Positions 1 through 10,249 are shown, counted from the stretch's first letter. The stretch is 12,653 nt of DNA from Lactifluus volemus (GCA_022376515.1 WTXI01000593.1:1-12653), one strand, 5' to 3'. Numbers and translations: made by a program. Notes: generated from the letters alone by a model not told the origin.

Positions 1-1
1 T

Positions 2-894
2 GAGAGGTTTGATGAGTCTATGATTCCTCTCAAGAAATTCAGCGGTATGGAATTTTGCGTTCAGAGGACCCAGCAGTCTTACGCCGCGTTACAGAGTACG
101 AGGCCGAGGCCTGGGAAACTGGCTCGCATCACTCTGAGGAGACTCGTCGCACTGAACTAAGCAAGCCTCGATCCCGTGTACAATCTGGTAGGGATTCACC
201 GCGCAGTTATCAGCAAGCGTCACAATCTGGCGACTACTACCGTGACACGAACATAATGTCGAACCGCAAACTTCGCAGCCAGCCGTCGCATAGCAATGTT
301 TCCCAGAATGCTCGCCAATCCTCGATGTCGCAGTACGGTGTTCCTCAACTTCCTCCCATGCCGCTTGGAGGCGGCTTCAATGGTTCACCTGCCGGTTCGG
401 ATTATGGAGGGCCGATATCCATACCTACTGTGCCGTATCAGCATACGGGAAGCATTTACGGCATACCATCTATGATGGGGGCACCTCAAAGTGCAATGAT
501 GCCTGGCCTGCATATGTTTAGTAGCCCCTTAGCCGGCGGTGTATCGCCGTCTCCGTCGGCGGTCGGTGCTCCCCCTCCATCGGCTGGTCTAAACCAACGG
601 CCCATGTCAACGTTTTCATTCGCGACGACCGTTAATCCGTTCGCGGGACCAAGCCAGAATCCAGACCCAACCGACGAGGAATTATTCCAGGCGTTGCGGA
701 ATTACTTGAGCACACAAGACTTGATGAGCGTCACAAAGAAGTGAGTGATCTAACTTGCTGCTACTGAACCTTTGCTTACTGTGAACTCGAGGACTGCGCG
801 TGAGGCGATCACGGCCCGCTTTCCGAGGGCAGATCTTACCTCGAAAAAGGCGTTCTTGAATGATTCCATAGACAAGATTTTGTCCGAGTCATGA
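2..894 (+). CDS. Chitin synthase, class V-like, C-terminal part (5' end outside window)
   Basis: Partial gene; the catalytic glycosyltransferase part lies upstream of the window. Exons 2-44, 95-740 and 792-894 give 263 residues and a TGA stop. Intron 1 (45-94, 50 nt, GTATGG..ACAG) joins the reading frame that starts at base 2 to the next one, giving DESMIPLKKFSEYEAEAW, a linker typical of fungal class V chitin synthases. Intron 2 (741-791, 51 nt, GTGAGT..CGAG) joins MSVTKK to TAREAITARFP. The end (about the last 55 residues, from DEELFQALRNYL to DKILSES) matches the DEK_C domain that closes class V enzymes, which usually also carry an N-terminal myosin-like motor (not visible here). Between them lies a disordered Ser/Pro/Gly/Met-rich stretch. 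Family role: polymerises UDP-GlcNAc into chitin at the plasma membrane. Class is inferred from the C-terminus only. Confidence 0.88.
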
Positions 895-1252
895 GGACAT
901 TCTCACTTACATCTGTACGAGTTATTTTGGTCCCCTTTGCACGCATTTGCTATCATATTACCATGAACAATCGGATAATATCCTCCTACTTTGCTCCTAT
1001 CGTCAGGAGCGCCCCCGTCGTACTCGCGTTCTCGTTCTTTTATCACACGTCGGACTTGCACTACGGACACGCTTTTCTTTTTAATCGCATAGTTAATGAT
1101 GAACAATTTCGAATTGACTTTGATGCTTTCGAACTGTGCACGTGTGCTCGCTTGTGTCCGAGTCAATGTTAACAAGGCGTGCCTATTATTACAAGTGTCA
1201 CTAGTAACCTACTGCCATCATCACAATCCCACATCTACTGTGCTTCTTCCAA
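895..1252. other. Intergenic region between chitin synthase and membrane-protein gene
   Basis: 358 bp holding the 3' UTR of the upstream gene and the promoter of the downstream gene. Short open frames on both strands here have no recognisable protein features and no splice structure. No clear TATA box, RNA gene or repeat was seen. Confidence 0.6.
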
Positions 1253-2615
1253 ATGCCAGGGCCTATCATTTACGTTGCCGTGGCCATCAGTGCTGTAGCT
1301 GCAGTCATAGTCTTCAAAGAGGTCTGTACTTTCTGCGCCTTCTGCAGTACCATCCTCCTCATCTTCGCCCATCAGTTTGTCTACGATCCCCATTTCCGTC
1401 CTAAAATCACCGCTTGGAGAGATGACATCGCCTCCCGTCGTCGCCGAAAGGCTAAACCCCACTTGCGCAGTGTATCATCATCGTCTTCCTCTAATAGTGA
1501 TGATGATGGAAAACAGTCGGCTCCGCGACGAGGCTCTCAGAACAATAGAGTCATCATTAACCAATCGATAGAATCTACATCACATATCGAGCTACGACAT
1601 CTTATCACAAGTGAAGTTAAATCATTGCCGAACCCCGTGGAAGCAGAGGGAGATAGCACGGGAATCCACTTACGGCGTGTTGGGGAGTCTTCAAAACTGC
1701 GCAGCTCCGTGAAAAATGAAAATGTGGGTAATTCCGTCGCTAAAAATGGGGCCTCGCGTAGCTAACGATGTGAATTCTTCGGCGCAGTCTGGGCGCAACT
1801 TGGGTTCGAAATCAACAAGTCAACCGCTTATCCCCCTAGATGGTTGCGAGGCTTCCGACGGGAACAAGGGTACCCCCATTTTGGGTAAGGCCTTTGAATC
1901 CCATATCCAGTCTTCTCCACTCCCCCCTCCTACTGGTACGCAGCCGCAAAGCTACATCCAACAAGTCATACAGCAAGACAATGCATGCGAATCTGGCAAC
2001 ACCCCCTTTTCTCCTAGCACGCGTGGATCCATTAATTTACAGACCCCCAACCACATCGAGACACCAAGCGTCTCTGTGATGTTGCCAATCCTTAGTCCTG
2101 GCAATGTCCCTACACCTACACCAATGACACTTGGTGACCGAGGAAACACTAGGTCATCCTCTCCGGGCACGGATTTTTCGTCAGATATGGACATGTTGTC
2201 GCCCGATCAATATCTTACCCCGAGAGACCAGACGCTTCCAGTTCCCAACGACATTACCTCTCCCACACTCTCCTCAAATTTGAGTATCGAGCTCATTTCC
2301 TCTCCGTCCTTGTCACCTCCTGGGTCACCTTTCTTTGATGCGGGAACCTATCTCCATGAGTTGCACAACCCCGTTGCGCAACGTAACGAGGCCTCAAACG
2401 GAGTGAATTTGTCACCTGGCCAGGATGAGAGAGCACTCTCTGGTACCAACGTTTCTCCGGAGCTCCCACGGGACCCGGATGTATTCTCAGTCCCCTCGCA
2501 AATTTCGAGCGACATCAGCTCCGACGAAGGCGACTACGACTCTATTCTGGGGAGTGAAATGTCCAACTGGACCAGTGACGTGGCTGATGGAGAAGGAGCA
2601 ACACAGCACGTCTGA
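1253..2615 (+). CDS. Hypothetical single-pass membrane protein with Ser/Pro-rich tail
   Basis: Not a family I can name. Preferred exons are 1253-1321, 1376-1723 and 1788-2615 (414 aa). The ATG at 1253 is followed at once by a hydrophobic helix (about residues 4-20), then a Lys/Arg-rich stretch, which suggests a signal anchor with a long soluble tail. Intron 2 (1724-1787, 64 nt) is well supported: GTGGGT donor, CTAAC branch at 1762-1766, CAG acceptor, phase 0, and it fuses two open frames. Intron 1 (1322-1375, 54 nt, GTCTGT..CATCAG) is uncertain: it has no stop, is a multiple of three, and has a poor donor and no clear branch site. If retained, the protein is 432 aa. The tail has poly-Ser, many SP/TP sites (for example SPSLSPPGSP) and an acidic end (SSDEGDYDSILGSEMSNW). 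Function unknown. Confidence 0.72.
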
Positions 2616-3335
2616 AGCGACTTGCATGGGAAATCTTGCTATGTTGTATATTACTGCCTTTGACTCCCTGTCATCTGTTACACGGTCCGTCGTGATGATT
2701 GATTTGTCGAACTGATTTATTTTTTTTGGAACTATATCTGTGATGGTTTTTGCTGTATTCTATTCATCACCAACATCCTGCTGACATAGTAGTACGTACA
2801 TCACCGCCATTGTGTGAATCATGTATTGTCATTGCAAACTAGTCCGCTACTACTAGACTGTGCTTTACAGCATAGAATGGCCTCTCAAATGACGATCAAA
2901 TAGATCATATTGAACCCGAAGTGCCAGTGGGCAGTTGTGGATGATGATGGCCCTCTGCATAGCAACAGTAGCGGGACCCGGCATGCGGCCGGTTGCCATG
3001 AAGCTGATTTCGCGTAGTAGCAGAGACAAAGGGTACTGTACTGTAACCGGACCCGCGTCACCAGATGCTTTCTACACAGGTGGAGATCTTCACCGACGAA
3101 GCATTACTTAGGGTTGTGTGGTTTGACAGCCTCTCACTGCATAATCAATCCTAAATCTCTAAGGACCGAATCCCCACAGTGCCTAAAGTGCGAAGTGACC
3201 GCGAGGGCAGACAAAAGGAGAGAAATGGCGCATCACAAATATCTTGTTGGTAGGACAACGTGGAGTGGATTTCTACGAAAAAAAAAGTTGCGGACTAATG
3301 GATACACGCGTGCGCGTCTATGCTGCTGCAGCCAC
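2616..3335. other. Convergent intergenic region (two 3' UTRs)
   Basis: 720 bp between two genes that end toward each other. It contains a T-rich run near 2718-2728, a small GC-rich inverted repeat (CCGGC at 2978-2982 against GCCGG at 2988-2992) and an A-rich run near 3280. An open frame from 3114 runs into the antisense of the ARB1 last exon and is a shadow. No gene or RNA is supported here. Confidence 0.6.
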
Positions 3336-5621
3336 CTAAGTCTTTGTTCTCGACGCCGTTTTACTGATGAGCTTCGCCTTCTCAATGGCAGCCATGGACT
3401 TCTTCACGAGCCCTTGCTTGTAGTCTACGATAGAAATATCCTCTTTTGTGAGGTTACGAATTTTGAGATCTGCGACCTCCCAAAGTTCCTCTGCAACCTG
3501 GGAGATGAGGCGGAAGTCGTGTGAGACGATGACTACGCCGCCTTCGAAGTCTTTGATGGCACGAGCAAGAGCATCGATCGATGTCATGTCCAAGTGATTG
3601 GTTGGCTCGTCTGGGAACGGGGAGCGGGATAAGGGACCATGCGCCAGTTAGAACCAAAAAAGTCTCACCAAGGAGAAGGATGTGAGGATGCTCCATGGCA
3701 AGCTGAGAGAAGACAACACTAAACAGAGTTAGCCCTGGGTTAAAATCTTTGGATCATTTACACATACCGGTTGCGCAGACCATCAGAAAGATGTTGGATG
3801 GGCGATGTCTGATGGGAACCCGAGAGGCCAAATCGACCAAGTTGTGCGCGCCACGCCTGGCAGGGCATAAGTAAATGAACAGCAAACGGATAAAAAACGG
3901 CGAACCTGAAGATCCTTCTCCGGGAACTTCTCAGCAAACAACCGCTGGAAATATTCAAGGGGGGAAGTTCCATACGGTAGTTGATCGGCAGAGTGCTGGG
4001 AATATTTGGATAGTTTAAGGTTAGAATGCTTAGAGATGGTGCCCTCAACGGGCTGCAAGGTGCCCATGATAAGGTTGAGAAACGTCGACTTCCCAGCGCC
4101 ATTGGCTCCTAGAATGGCGATGCGTGAATCCATGCTGTGATCGCAAGCATAAGCCTGAGCATTGGGTGACACGATAGGACGCTTACTCGATACCGATGGA
4201 TAGGTTCTGATAAAGGTAATCCTCCTTTTTCCTTGAATATGAAAAAGCAACCTCGTTGAATGCCAAGATTGGAGGAGGTAGTCTCCGGATGTTCTCGAAG
4301 CGAAAGTTGAGAGGTTTGGGTATCTCAACCTTTTCAATGAGGCCCGCAGCTTCCATTTTATCAATAATTTTCTGTTTGGACTTGGCTTGTTTGACAAGAT
4401 TGGCGTAAGTACCAGCAGACGCTATGAACCTGTAATGAATCTGTTAACATGGAACAATTGGCCTGAAGTTCATCATACTTCTTGATATGAGCGATTTCAT
4501 CTTGTTGCTTTTGATATGCCTTCATCTGATTGACCTCATTCTCCTTCTTCGTCCGCACATATATTGTATAATTACCAGTGTAGTAGACCATTTTTTTCTT
4601 GGGTGTCAAATCCATGATATTCGTGCAGACACTGTCCATGAAATCTTGCGAGTGCGAAGTGATGACGAGGATGTGGTTGTAGGTCGACAAGTACGCTTCC
4701 AGCCAGACAACGGCACCCAAATCTAAATGATTTGTTGGTTCGTCGAGGAGGAGTAGGTGGGGTTTGATGAATAAGGCACGTGCGAGAGCAACACGCATCC
4801 GCCAGCCTCCTGACATGTCTTTGGTCGGTTTTTTCATCATGGTTTGGGAGAATCCAAGGCCATGCAATATACTCCCAGCTTTGGCCTCGAAAGTACTAGG
4901 GTCCATCTCCTCCAACTCCTCATAGGTAGCATCCAAAGCAAGTTCGTCTACATCGTCGGCCACTGACAACTCTTCGATGCGGGCTTCGAGCCGCGCGACT
5001 TTCGCTTTTGCCGAGGCAACGATGAAGTCGAGTGCATTCACGTCGGAAGGCTCCGCTTCTCCACGGACGAGGTAAATATCTATATGGGGTGGCAGTGCGA
5101 TATCCTGCTCAGCAATGGATTGCAGGAACGTCGACTGGCAGTAGCAAGTCAGATGATTATTCCTGATGCATATGGGCTCTAGAAACACCTTTCCTGAACC
5201 ATTGTCACCTAACAGGCCATATCTCTGGCCATAATTAAGTGTGATCTCAGCGCCCTCGACTAATAATCTGCCATGAAAGGATAGCGTGTAGGCGTCAATC
5301 TTGATATCCCTTCCCTTCGGGTCTGAAACAAGCACGCCTGCCGCGCTCCTTGATAAAAGCGGATCTGAGAAGAGTTCACATGGAGAGTGGGGTGAAGAAA
5401 ATTAACCTCTCAGTTGCAATTTGCAGTTTTGCCATCGATGTGAGATCTTCCTGGCTAGTAGCAGCCGAAAGGCTAGTCAAGGGAGTGTTGAGCGAACTCC
5501 CACCATTCGTTGAACCCGGAGGGGTGGTTGAAGAAATAGATGGATCAAGACCAGTAGTTTTGGCAGCCTGCTTTGCTGCCTTTTTTGCGAGACGGCTTTG
5601 CTTTGATGTAGACGGCGGCAT
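3336..5621 (-). CDS. ARB1: ABCF-family ATPase, ARB1/ABCF2 type (ribosome biogenesis)
   Basis: Complete. Exons (minus strand, 5' to 3'): 5621-5407, 5348-5189, 5134-4479, 4429-4187, 4134-3906, 3856-3768, 3718-3669, 3610-3336. Total 1917 nt, 638 aa, close to yeast Arb1 and human ABCF2. Introns are 58, 54, 49, 52, 49, 49 and 58 nt; several have CTAAC or CTGAC branch sites. No membrane segments. It has two ABC cassettes. Cassette 1: Walker A GDNGSGKST (about 119-127), signature MSGGW (232-236), Walker B/D-loop [12 protein letters not shown] (252-263), switch His in SHSQDF (286). Cassette 2: Walker [10 protein letters not shown] (434-442), signature LSDGL (524-528, as usual in this family), [12 protein letters not shown] (544-555), His 578. 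The linker has [20 protein letters not shown]. The start MPPSTSK is chosen because Arb1 homologues begin MPP; an in-frame ATG at 5639 would add six residues. Known role: shuttling factor for 40S/60S ribosome assembly. Start and splice sites are inferred from homology and consensus. Confidence 0.96.
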
Positions 5622-5952
5622 GATGGTGGTCAAGAGCAAAGGGAGGTAGTAGTAATCGATTGAAAAATCAGCGATTTCAGTGCCTTGAGTGTTATCTCAT
5701 CTAAGCCCTAACCCTACCATCTCCACGATGGCCTTCAGGCCTCAGGGTTGTTTGTCACCAACCTGAAATGTCGGAATCTCTAAGCTCTGAACTTTCTCTT
5801 CCTTATACAGAGCCGCTGTGAGTGCCAATTTGGCCCACCAGTGTTTCCCTTCTTGATACGCCACCCGAAATCGTAGCGATTCACCCCCACAGAATGGTTC
5901 AACTAACCTTCAGAGCGGGCAGACTCGGATACCTGCAGAAGTTGCAGAACGG
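5622..5952. promoter_or_regulatory. Divergent promoter between ARB1 and the coiled-coil gene
   Basis: 331 bp separate the two start codons, so both genes must take their promoter signals from this stretch. It contains an AGCCCTAA box at 5704-5711. It also contains three ATGs upstream of the + strand gene (5728, 5768, 5894), each opening a short out-of-frame ORF. CTAACCTTCAG at 5903-5913 looks like a branch/acceptor pair of a 5' UTR intron, although the spacing is very short. Promoter role is inferred from position only. Confidence 0.6.
5704..5716 (+). promoter_or_regulatory. Telomere-like CCCTAA box (Tbf1/telobox-like)
   Basis: The sequence AGCCCTAACCCTA holds one full AGCCCTAA and a following partial CCCTA unit. 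AGCCCTAA fits the ARCCCTAA pattern bound by Tbf1-type Myb factors, which in yeasts occupy promoters of snoRNA and ribosome-related genes. It lies 83 bp upstream of the ARB1 start codon. Whether a basidiomycete factor binds it is inference. Confidence 0.35.
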
Positions 5953-8739
5953 ATGCCTAGCTTTTCCAATCTACATCTACCTGACGATGTGATGGATCCG
6001 CAACCTGATAATAGGCTTTCAGTCGTTTCTGCTGTTTCTCTGGAACCGCGACGACGTAGTCGACATCACCAAAGTCGCCATAGCCATGTCCTCCGTGATC
6101 TTGCACATATGCTCTCCGTGTCTTCGCGCGATGCAAATGAACTTAGGCGCGGTCTCAATGCTGCCTTCGACAAACTAGATCAGTCGCGTGCACGAGCGTC
6201 GCACGCTGAAAAACTTGCCCTTGATATGCTTCTTCGTGTACGAGAAGCAGAAGACGAGAGGACGAACGCGATGCGCGAGGCATCAACCGCCCGCGAAGAA
6301 TTAGGGAAACACAAGGCTTTACTGGATAGCGCGCATGGAGAAATTCGACGCGCACAGCTGCTGCTTCAAGATCAAGACAACCTACGCTATGAAGCAGAAG
6401 CTTCTGCAGCTCGTGCTCGTGACAGCGCTCGGCAGATGAAGCAAAGGCGGGTCATTGAGTTGGCAAGGGAGCAGGGGCGTAGGATGGGGTATAACGAGGG
6501 TATCCAGGCTGGTCAACGCATCGGATATTATGGGGGCCAAGACCCTGGCGATAATGAAGCGGTTGTGCTTTCGAATGAAGGACACAGATTCCGCGAGGAA
6601 TTCGACGCGAGCAGATATAATCTCGATGATCTCGAAGAGCCCCCACCTTTACGGGATATCCATCTCAACTTCTCCCACCACTTAGAAGTCCCTTCCCTTG
6701 CACCGCTAGCTGCACGCCAAGTATATCATGACTCGCAGGGCCAACGCGACGAGGTCGCTAACCCCGCCGATGACGCTACAATTCTACCTCCAATGGCATC
6801 TTATACACCCATCTCTCTTCCAGGGAGAGTTCAACATACGGTTTCGACGGATTCATCCAGCACGACCACCCTCCCTGCCGCCTCTGTATATGTATCGTCT
6901 CGCGCGCCTCCCGCTTTGCCTACCATCCCCGAGGTTGCAAGCTCAGAAGTGGTTGGCACTGCATCCAGAGCCAGGACCCCGGGTGGTTCTCTGAGGGGGT
7001 CTCGTCATATTCTCCCCGTATTGGCACCCCAGGGCTCTACTCACATAGGCGTGCCCCCTTCTCCTTCGGGTAGTGCTGCTTTTCAACCTCACTCAGGAAG
7101 CGTGGAAGACATCCCCTCTGCACTCGTCGATGGATACACAGGGGGCACTGCCCCTATCTATGCACCATCACCACGTTCCGGTTTTAACGACGCCTCTATT
7201 GTGATTGCGGACGATGGAATAGTTCCCGGAGTGCCCCGGAGCCCAGTCCAAGAACGCTTCGCGACTCCGGGACGTAACCAAACTCCTTCGCGAGAACACT
7301 TCGCAACTCTGGGACGTAACCAAACTCCGGCGCGAGAACACTTCGCAGCAACCCCGAGGAGTCCCTTGCAAGAACGTCTCGCAACTGTCTACTCTCCCAG
7401 GGCAATCCATGTGAGTGAATTGCAAGACCGGGAGTTCCCAGAAACGGCCAGCAACCGACCAGTGCGTTGTTTTTCCCCGACTTTGCTCCGTTTGGCACTT
7501 ATAGAGCCCAAGGTTGGTTCTACGCCAAGACGAGATGGCCCACCGAAAAGGCGTCCTATTCCTCAGATGCCAGCCCCTCTTGCTCCCATGTCCTATCCAA
7601 ATGTGCCATATTCCAGCGGGTCTCGTGTGACGACACGCCGTAGGCGACCATCCGAGTCAGACAACGGGATTTCCCGCGACGCGAGCTTCAACGCCAATCC
7701 AAATTGGCCCCGTTCCTCTTCGCAGGTCATGCCGAATTCAATAGAACGCTCGGTATGTCGTGTTGACAATACATTCATCGTGCGGTGCTGATTCTGTTCC
7801 TCACCTCAGCAGATGGACGCGGCCCCAGTGCGCACGCAAGCGATGTCACCCCGAAATTTGGGCGACCAACCACTAGACCGTGGTGCCTCTTACACCTCCT
7901 ATGAACCGCGTCCTGCAACGAATCCTCATTTTGTGGCTGGTTACTCTCCAGTTAGCCAGCCGGAAGCCTCTCGGCCTCTTCCTCCTGGTGTACATGTGCA
8001 GATCCCACCAACTAGATATCATGCGCCGAATTCGGCATCTCCTCGTGCGGCCGAAGCGCCTGCAGCGTACGATCCTGTCACCCCTACTGACTTGTATCCT
8101 CCCGGTGCTACGTCCCCCAGTCACGACGCAAGCGCGTCAGACCTTCCGCGTCGATCGCCACGCCGCTATCCTCCAACCCTCTATAATGAACCCAAGCTTC
8201 AGCAGCAGCATGCGACAACAGCTACTTACGAGCAAGATGATAGAGCATCCCCCGTATTACCTGTTCCATCCCGAGAGTCTCGGGCTGCTTCACCTAGAAT
8301 GATACCTCCCTCATCAGGCCCTTCACGTGAGAGTTCTTACATTGCAGGACAGAGAGCAGCGACCAATTCCCCACGCATGGCCGCTGATGTCCTCCCCGTT
8401 CCGGCTCCTTCGATGTCACCTCATCCGAGTTCTGTGGCCCTTACTCGGAGGACATCCTCACCACAACGCGCCGTGACACCCTCTACGCCGAGGCGCACGG
8501 CATCCCCAAATCCCCTACCCAGGGGCGCATCACCTGCTCCTCTTCCTCGAGCATCGTCACCTGCCCCGTTACCAGTCCGTTCACCGTCCATGCGATCTGT
8601 TAATGTTCGCAGGAGCCCGTCAGATGTCTCACTTCCAGGAGCTCATAACTCACCATACATGCACTACAACCCGACCTTAGAAGCTGACATTGCTGTGTTA
8701 GCAACCTCGGCAGAGAGATTGCCAATGCCGACTCGATAG
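5953..8739 (+). CDS. Hypothetical coiled-coil protein with long disordered Ser/Pro-rich tail
   Basis: No named family recognised. Exons 5953-7752 and 7810-8739 give 909 aa. The intron (7753-7809, 57 nt) has a GTATGT donor and a CTGAT branch, and ends in CAGCAG, so the acceptor may also be 7812 (one Gln fewer). Without splicing the frame stops at 7791. Residues about 45-170 form an Arg/Glu/Ala-rich heptad-like region, probably a coiled coil. It is followed by a glycine-periodic segment (GRRMGYNEGIQAGQRIGYYGG split over residues 176-195). The rest is low-complexity, rich in Ser, Pro, Thr and Arg with many SP/TP sites, which suggests a phosphoregulated scaffold (inference). It contains a 42-bp and a 27-bp tandem repeat. 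The start could instead be the in-frame ATG at 5992 (MDPQPDNRLSVV), which is equally plausible. No signal peptide or membrane helix. Confidence 0.82.
7252..7377 (+). repeat. 42-bp tandem repeat within the coiled-coil gene (three units)
   Basis: Three 14-residue units starting ERFATPGRNQTPSR (7252-7293), EHFATLGRNQTPAR (7294-7335) and the degenerate EHFAATPRSPLQER (7336-7377). The first two DNA copies are nearly identical, including the shared stretch GGACGTAACCAAACTCC. The repeat is in frame, so copy-number change would not break the gene. Confidence 0.85.
8500..8580 (+). repeat. 27-bp degenerate repeat encoding ASPxPLPR units
   Basis: Three nine-residue units in the C-terminal tail: ASPNPLPRG (8500-8526), ASPAPLPRA (8527-8553) and SSPAPLPVR (8554-8580). 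The DNA is more diverged than the peptide, so this is an older or selected repeat. Each unit carries an SP dipeptide and a PxPxPR-like stretch that could bind SH3 domains (inference). Confidence 0.75.
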
Positions 8740-8929
8740 TTGATTACTTTTTTTTCCCCTCGTTTATGGTTATTTAATAGGCCTTTGTATCAAAAAATTC
8801 TTTCATGGATCAGATCAATTGTTAGTGCCTCTAGTGGCAATGCGTGCTGTGTGAGAACGGAACTTGACATTTTAAGCGGAAGCGCAGGTGACTTGCTTGC
8901 TGACTTACGCTTGTGACTGAGCACTCACT

Positions 8930-10249
8930 ATGCCTATTACCTATCCTCGCTCAACGCCCAGACGACCTTCGTATATCGCAGATGTTTCTGATGCGGATGA
9001 GTCTATTGTCCTTTCCGACCTCGTTCGTTCCGGCGAAGTTTCGAGGCTCCGCCGACGTGGTGCCATAGCCATCCGCGACTCGACCGTTCCCCAGCCACCA
9101 GCCCCGCTCCCTGTCCCTGCCTCTCCCACCACGTCTGGAACTACCAGGCACTCGTTTGTATCTCTCCTACCCCCACCGCCTCATCCAGAACCCGATTTGT
9201 CCGAAACTGACGACGACGACGCTGAGCAGCGACAGGGCGGGTTTGGGAGGTGGTTCATCCGTTCTCGCCTCAGCCTGAGAGAATCGTCGACGAGCGATTT
9301 TAATGACTCTGATCCGCTCTTGTTTCCACCGGAGGCCGATGCATGTCCTGAAGACGAAGACGAAGACACCTCATACGTATTGTTCTGTGGGGGTAGGCTA
9401 CGTGAATGCGACTGGTATAGTCCTCCCAATGCCCCCAGAACAGTTGACCCCCCGCCAGGTACCGTGCATCTGCATTCCGATCCCCGCCCCTCTCGCGGCG
9501 ACCCTCGTACCCACGCGCAAGCGGACGAACGGTTGTGGGGTGTTAATCCACCTCAGCGCACAGCCACGGAGAAGACAAGGCACGTGGGTTGCTTGTGGAG
9601 CTGCAGCGGAGACGGTTGTAAAGATGGATGCTCGCTATTTTGACTGTTGCACAGCAGTCAAGATGATACGTAGCGCGTGTGGGTGTGTACGGGAGGGAGT
9701 GGGTTGTCGTGCCTGGTGAGTTGCTTAGACTTGTTGTTGTTGCTTGTTGCGTAATTTACGAGTTCTTTCCCCCAATGTAGCGGCAATCCTCTCGGGATCG
9801 TTTATGTCCCATGTCAGGCTGCTGCCGACGGCCTCAATATCACACAAACGTCTTCGTCGACGGCCCCTTCTACGAGCAGAACTCAACCTGCACAAAATGT
9901 GTCTTTTGTGCACCCATTAGGTGCTAATTCCTGGCTACCTGGTGTGGATACATGTCGCAGACGGCGACATGCGGCGACAACAGAAGTCTACAACTTCTTT
10001 TCGGAGCGCGTGCGCTCCGCCCCCGAGTTCACATTCCCTCCCTCGACCCCATCTGAGACCGTTCCCCCACGACCAACGCAACCCTCACCACCAGCGGCAT
10101 CTGCCTCAGCTGCGTCCCCCCAGCTGCGTCACAAGCCCCTCCCGTTTCGTCAACACAGGCCACCTTTTCTTCCCGACAATGGATATATGGACTTTCGATG
10201 CGATCAACCGATACGATACAAGCCATCAATTCCCTCGGAGACGGTCTGA
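8930..10249 (+). CDS. Hypothetical protein with Cys-rich zinc-ribbon-like module
   Basis: No named family recognised. Exons 8930-9392, 9439-9715 and 9781-10249 give 402 aa as read. Intron 1 (9393-9438, 46 nt, GTAGGC..CCCCAG) moves the frame from TSYVLFCG into KRTNGCGVLIHLSA. Intron 2 (9716-9780, 65 nt, GTGAGT..TGTAG) splits a Cys codon and rebuilds VGCRACGNPLG. The N-terminus is basic and Ser/Pro-rich, then acidic (ETDDDDAE, PEDEDEDTS). Residues 235-258 form the Cys-rich core, C-x-C-x6-C-x2-CGNPLG-x5-C, likely metal binding (inference). A YNFFSERV segment and a Pro-rich tail follow. The end is doubtful: the frame as read stops at 10249, but the frame ending at 10373 encodes an acidic tail closing in IPWAER that looks more natural, which would need a one-base change near the C6 run at 10115-10120. 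No signal peptide or membrane segment. Confidence 0.66.

Noticed and set aside
903..1175. Minus-strand open frame between the first two genes
   Set aside because: No recognisable motif and no splice structure; overlaps an equally featureless plus-strand frame.
2941..3008. Possible C/D snoRNA (ATGATGA and CTGA about 60 nt apart)
   Set aside because: No terminal stem and no C'/D' boxes; both short boxes are expected by chance.
3114..3524. Plus-strand open frame of 136 codons
   Set aside because: Its second half is antisense to the conserved last exon of ARB1; a shadow.
4487..4726. Hydrophobic plus-strand open frame
   Set aside because: Antisense to ARB1 exon 3, which encodes conserved Walker B and linker motifs.
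7168..7498. Minus-strand frames with a repeated peptide
   Set aside because: They are reverse readings of the 42-bp repeat in the coiled-coil gene.
9444..9643. Unspliced continuation of the Cys-rich gene to a stop at 9643
   Set aside because: The other frame encodes the GCGVLIH, MDARYF and CGNPLG segments that join into one protein; the unspliced end lacks them.
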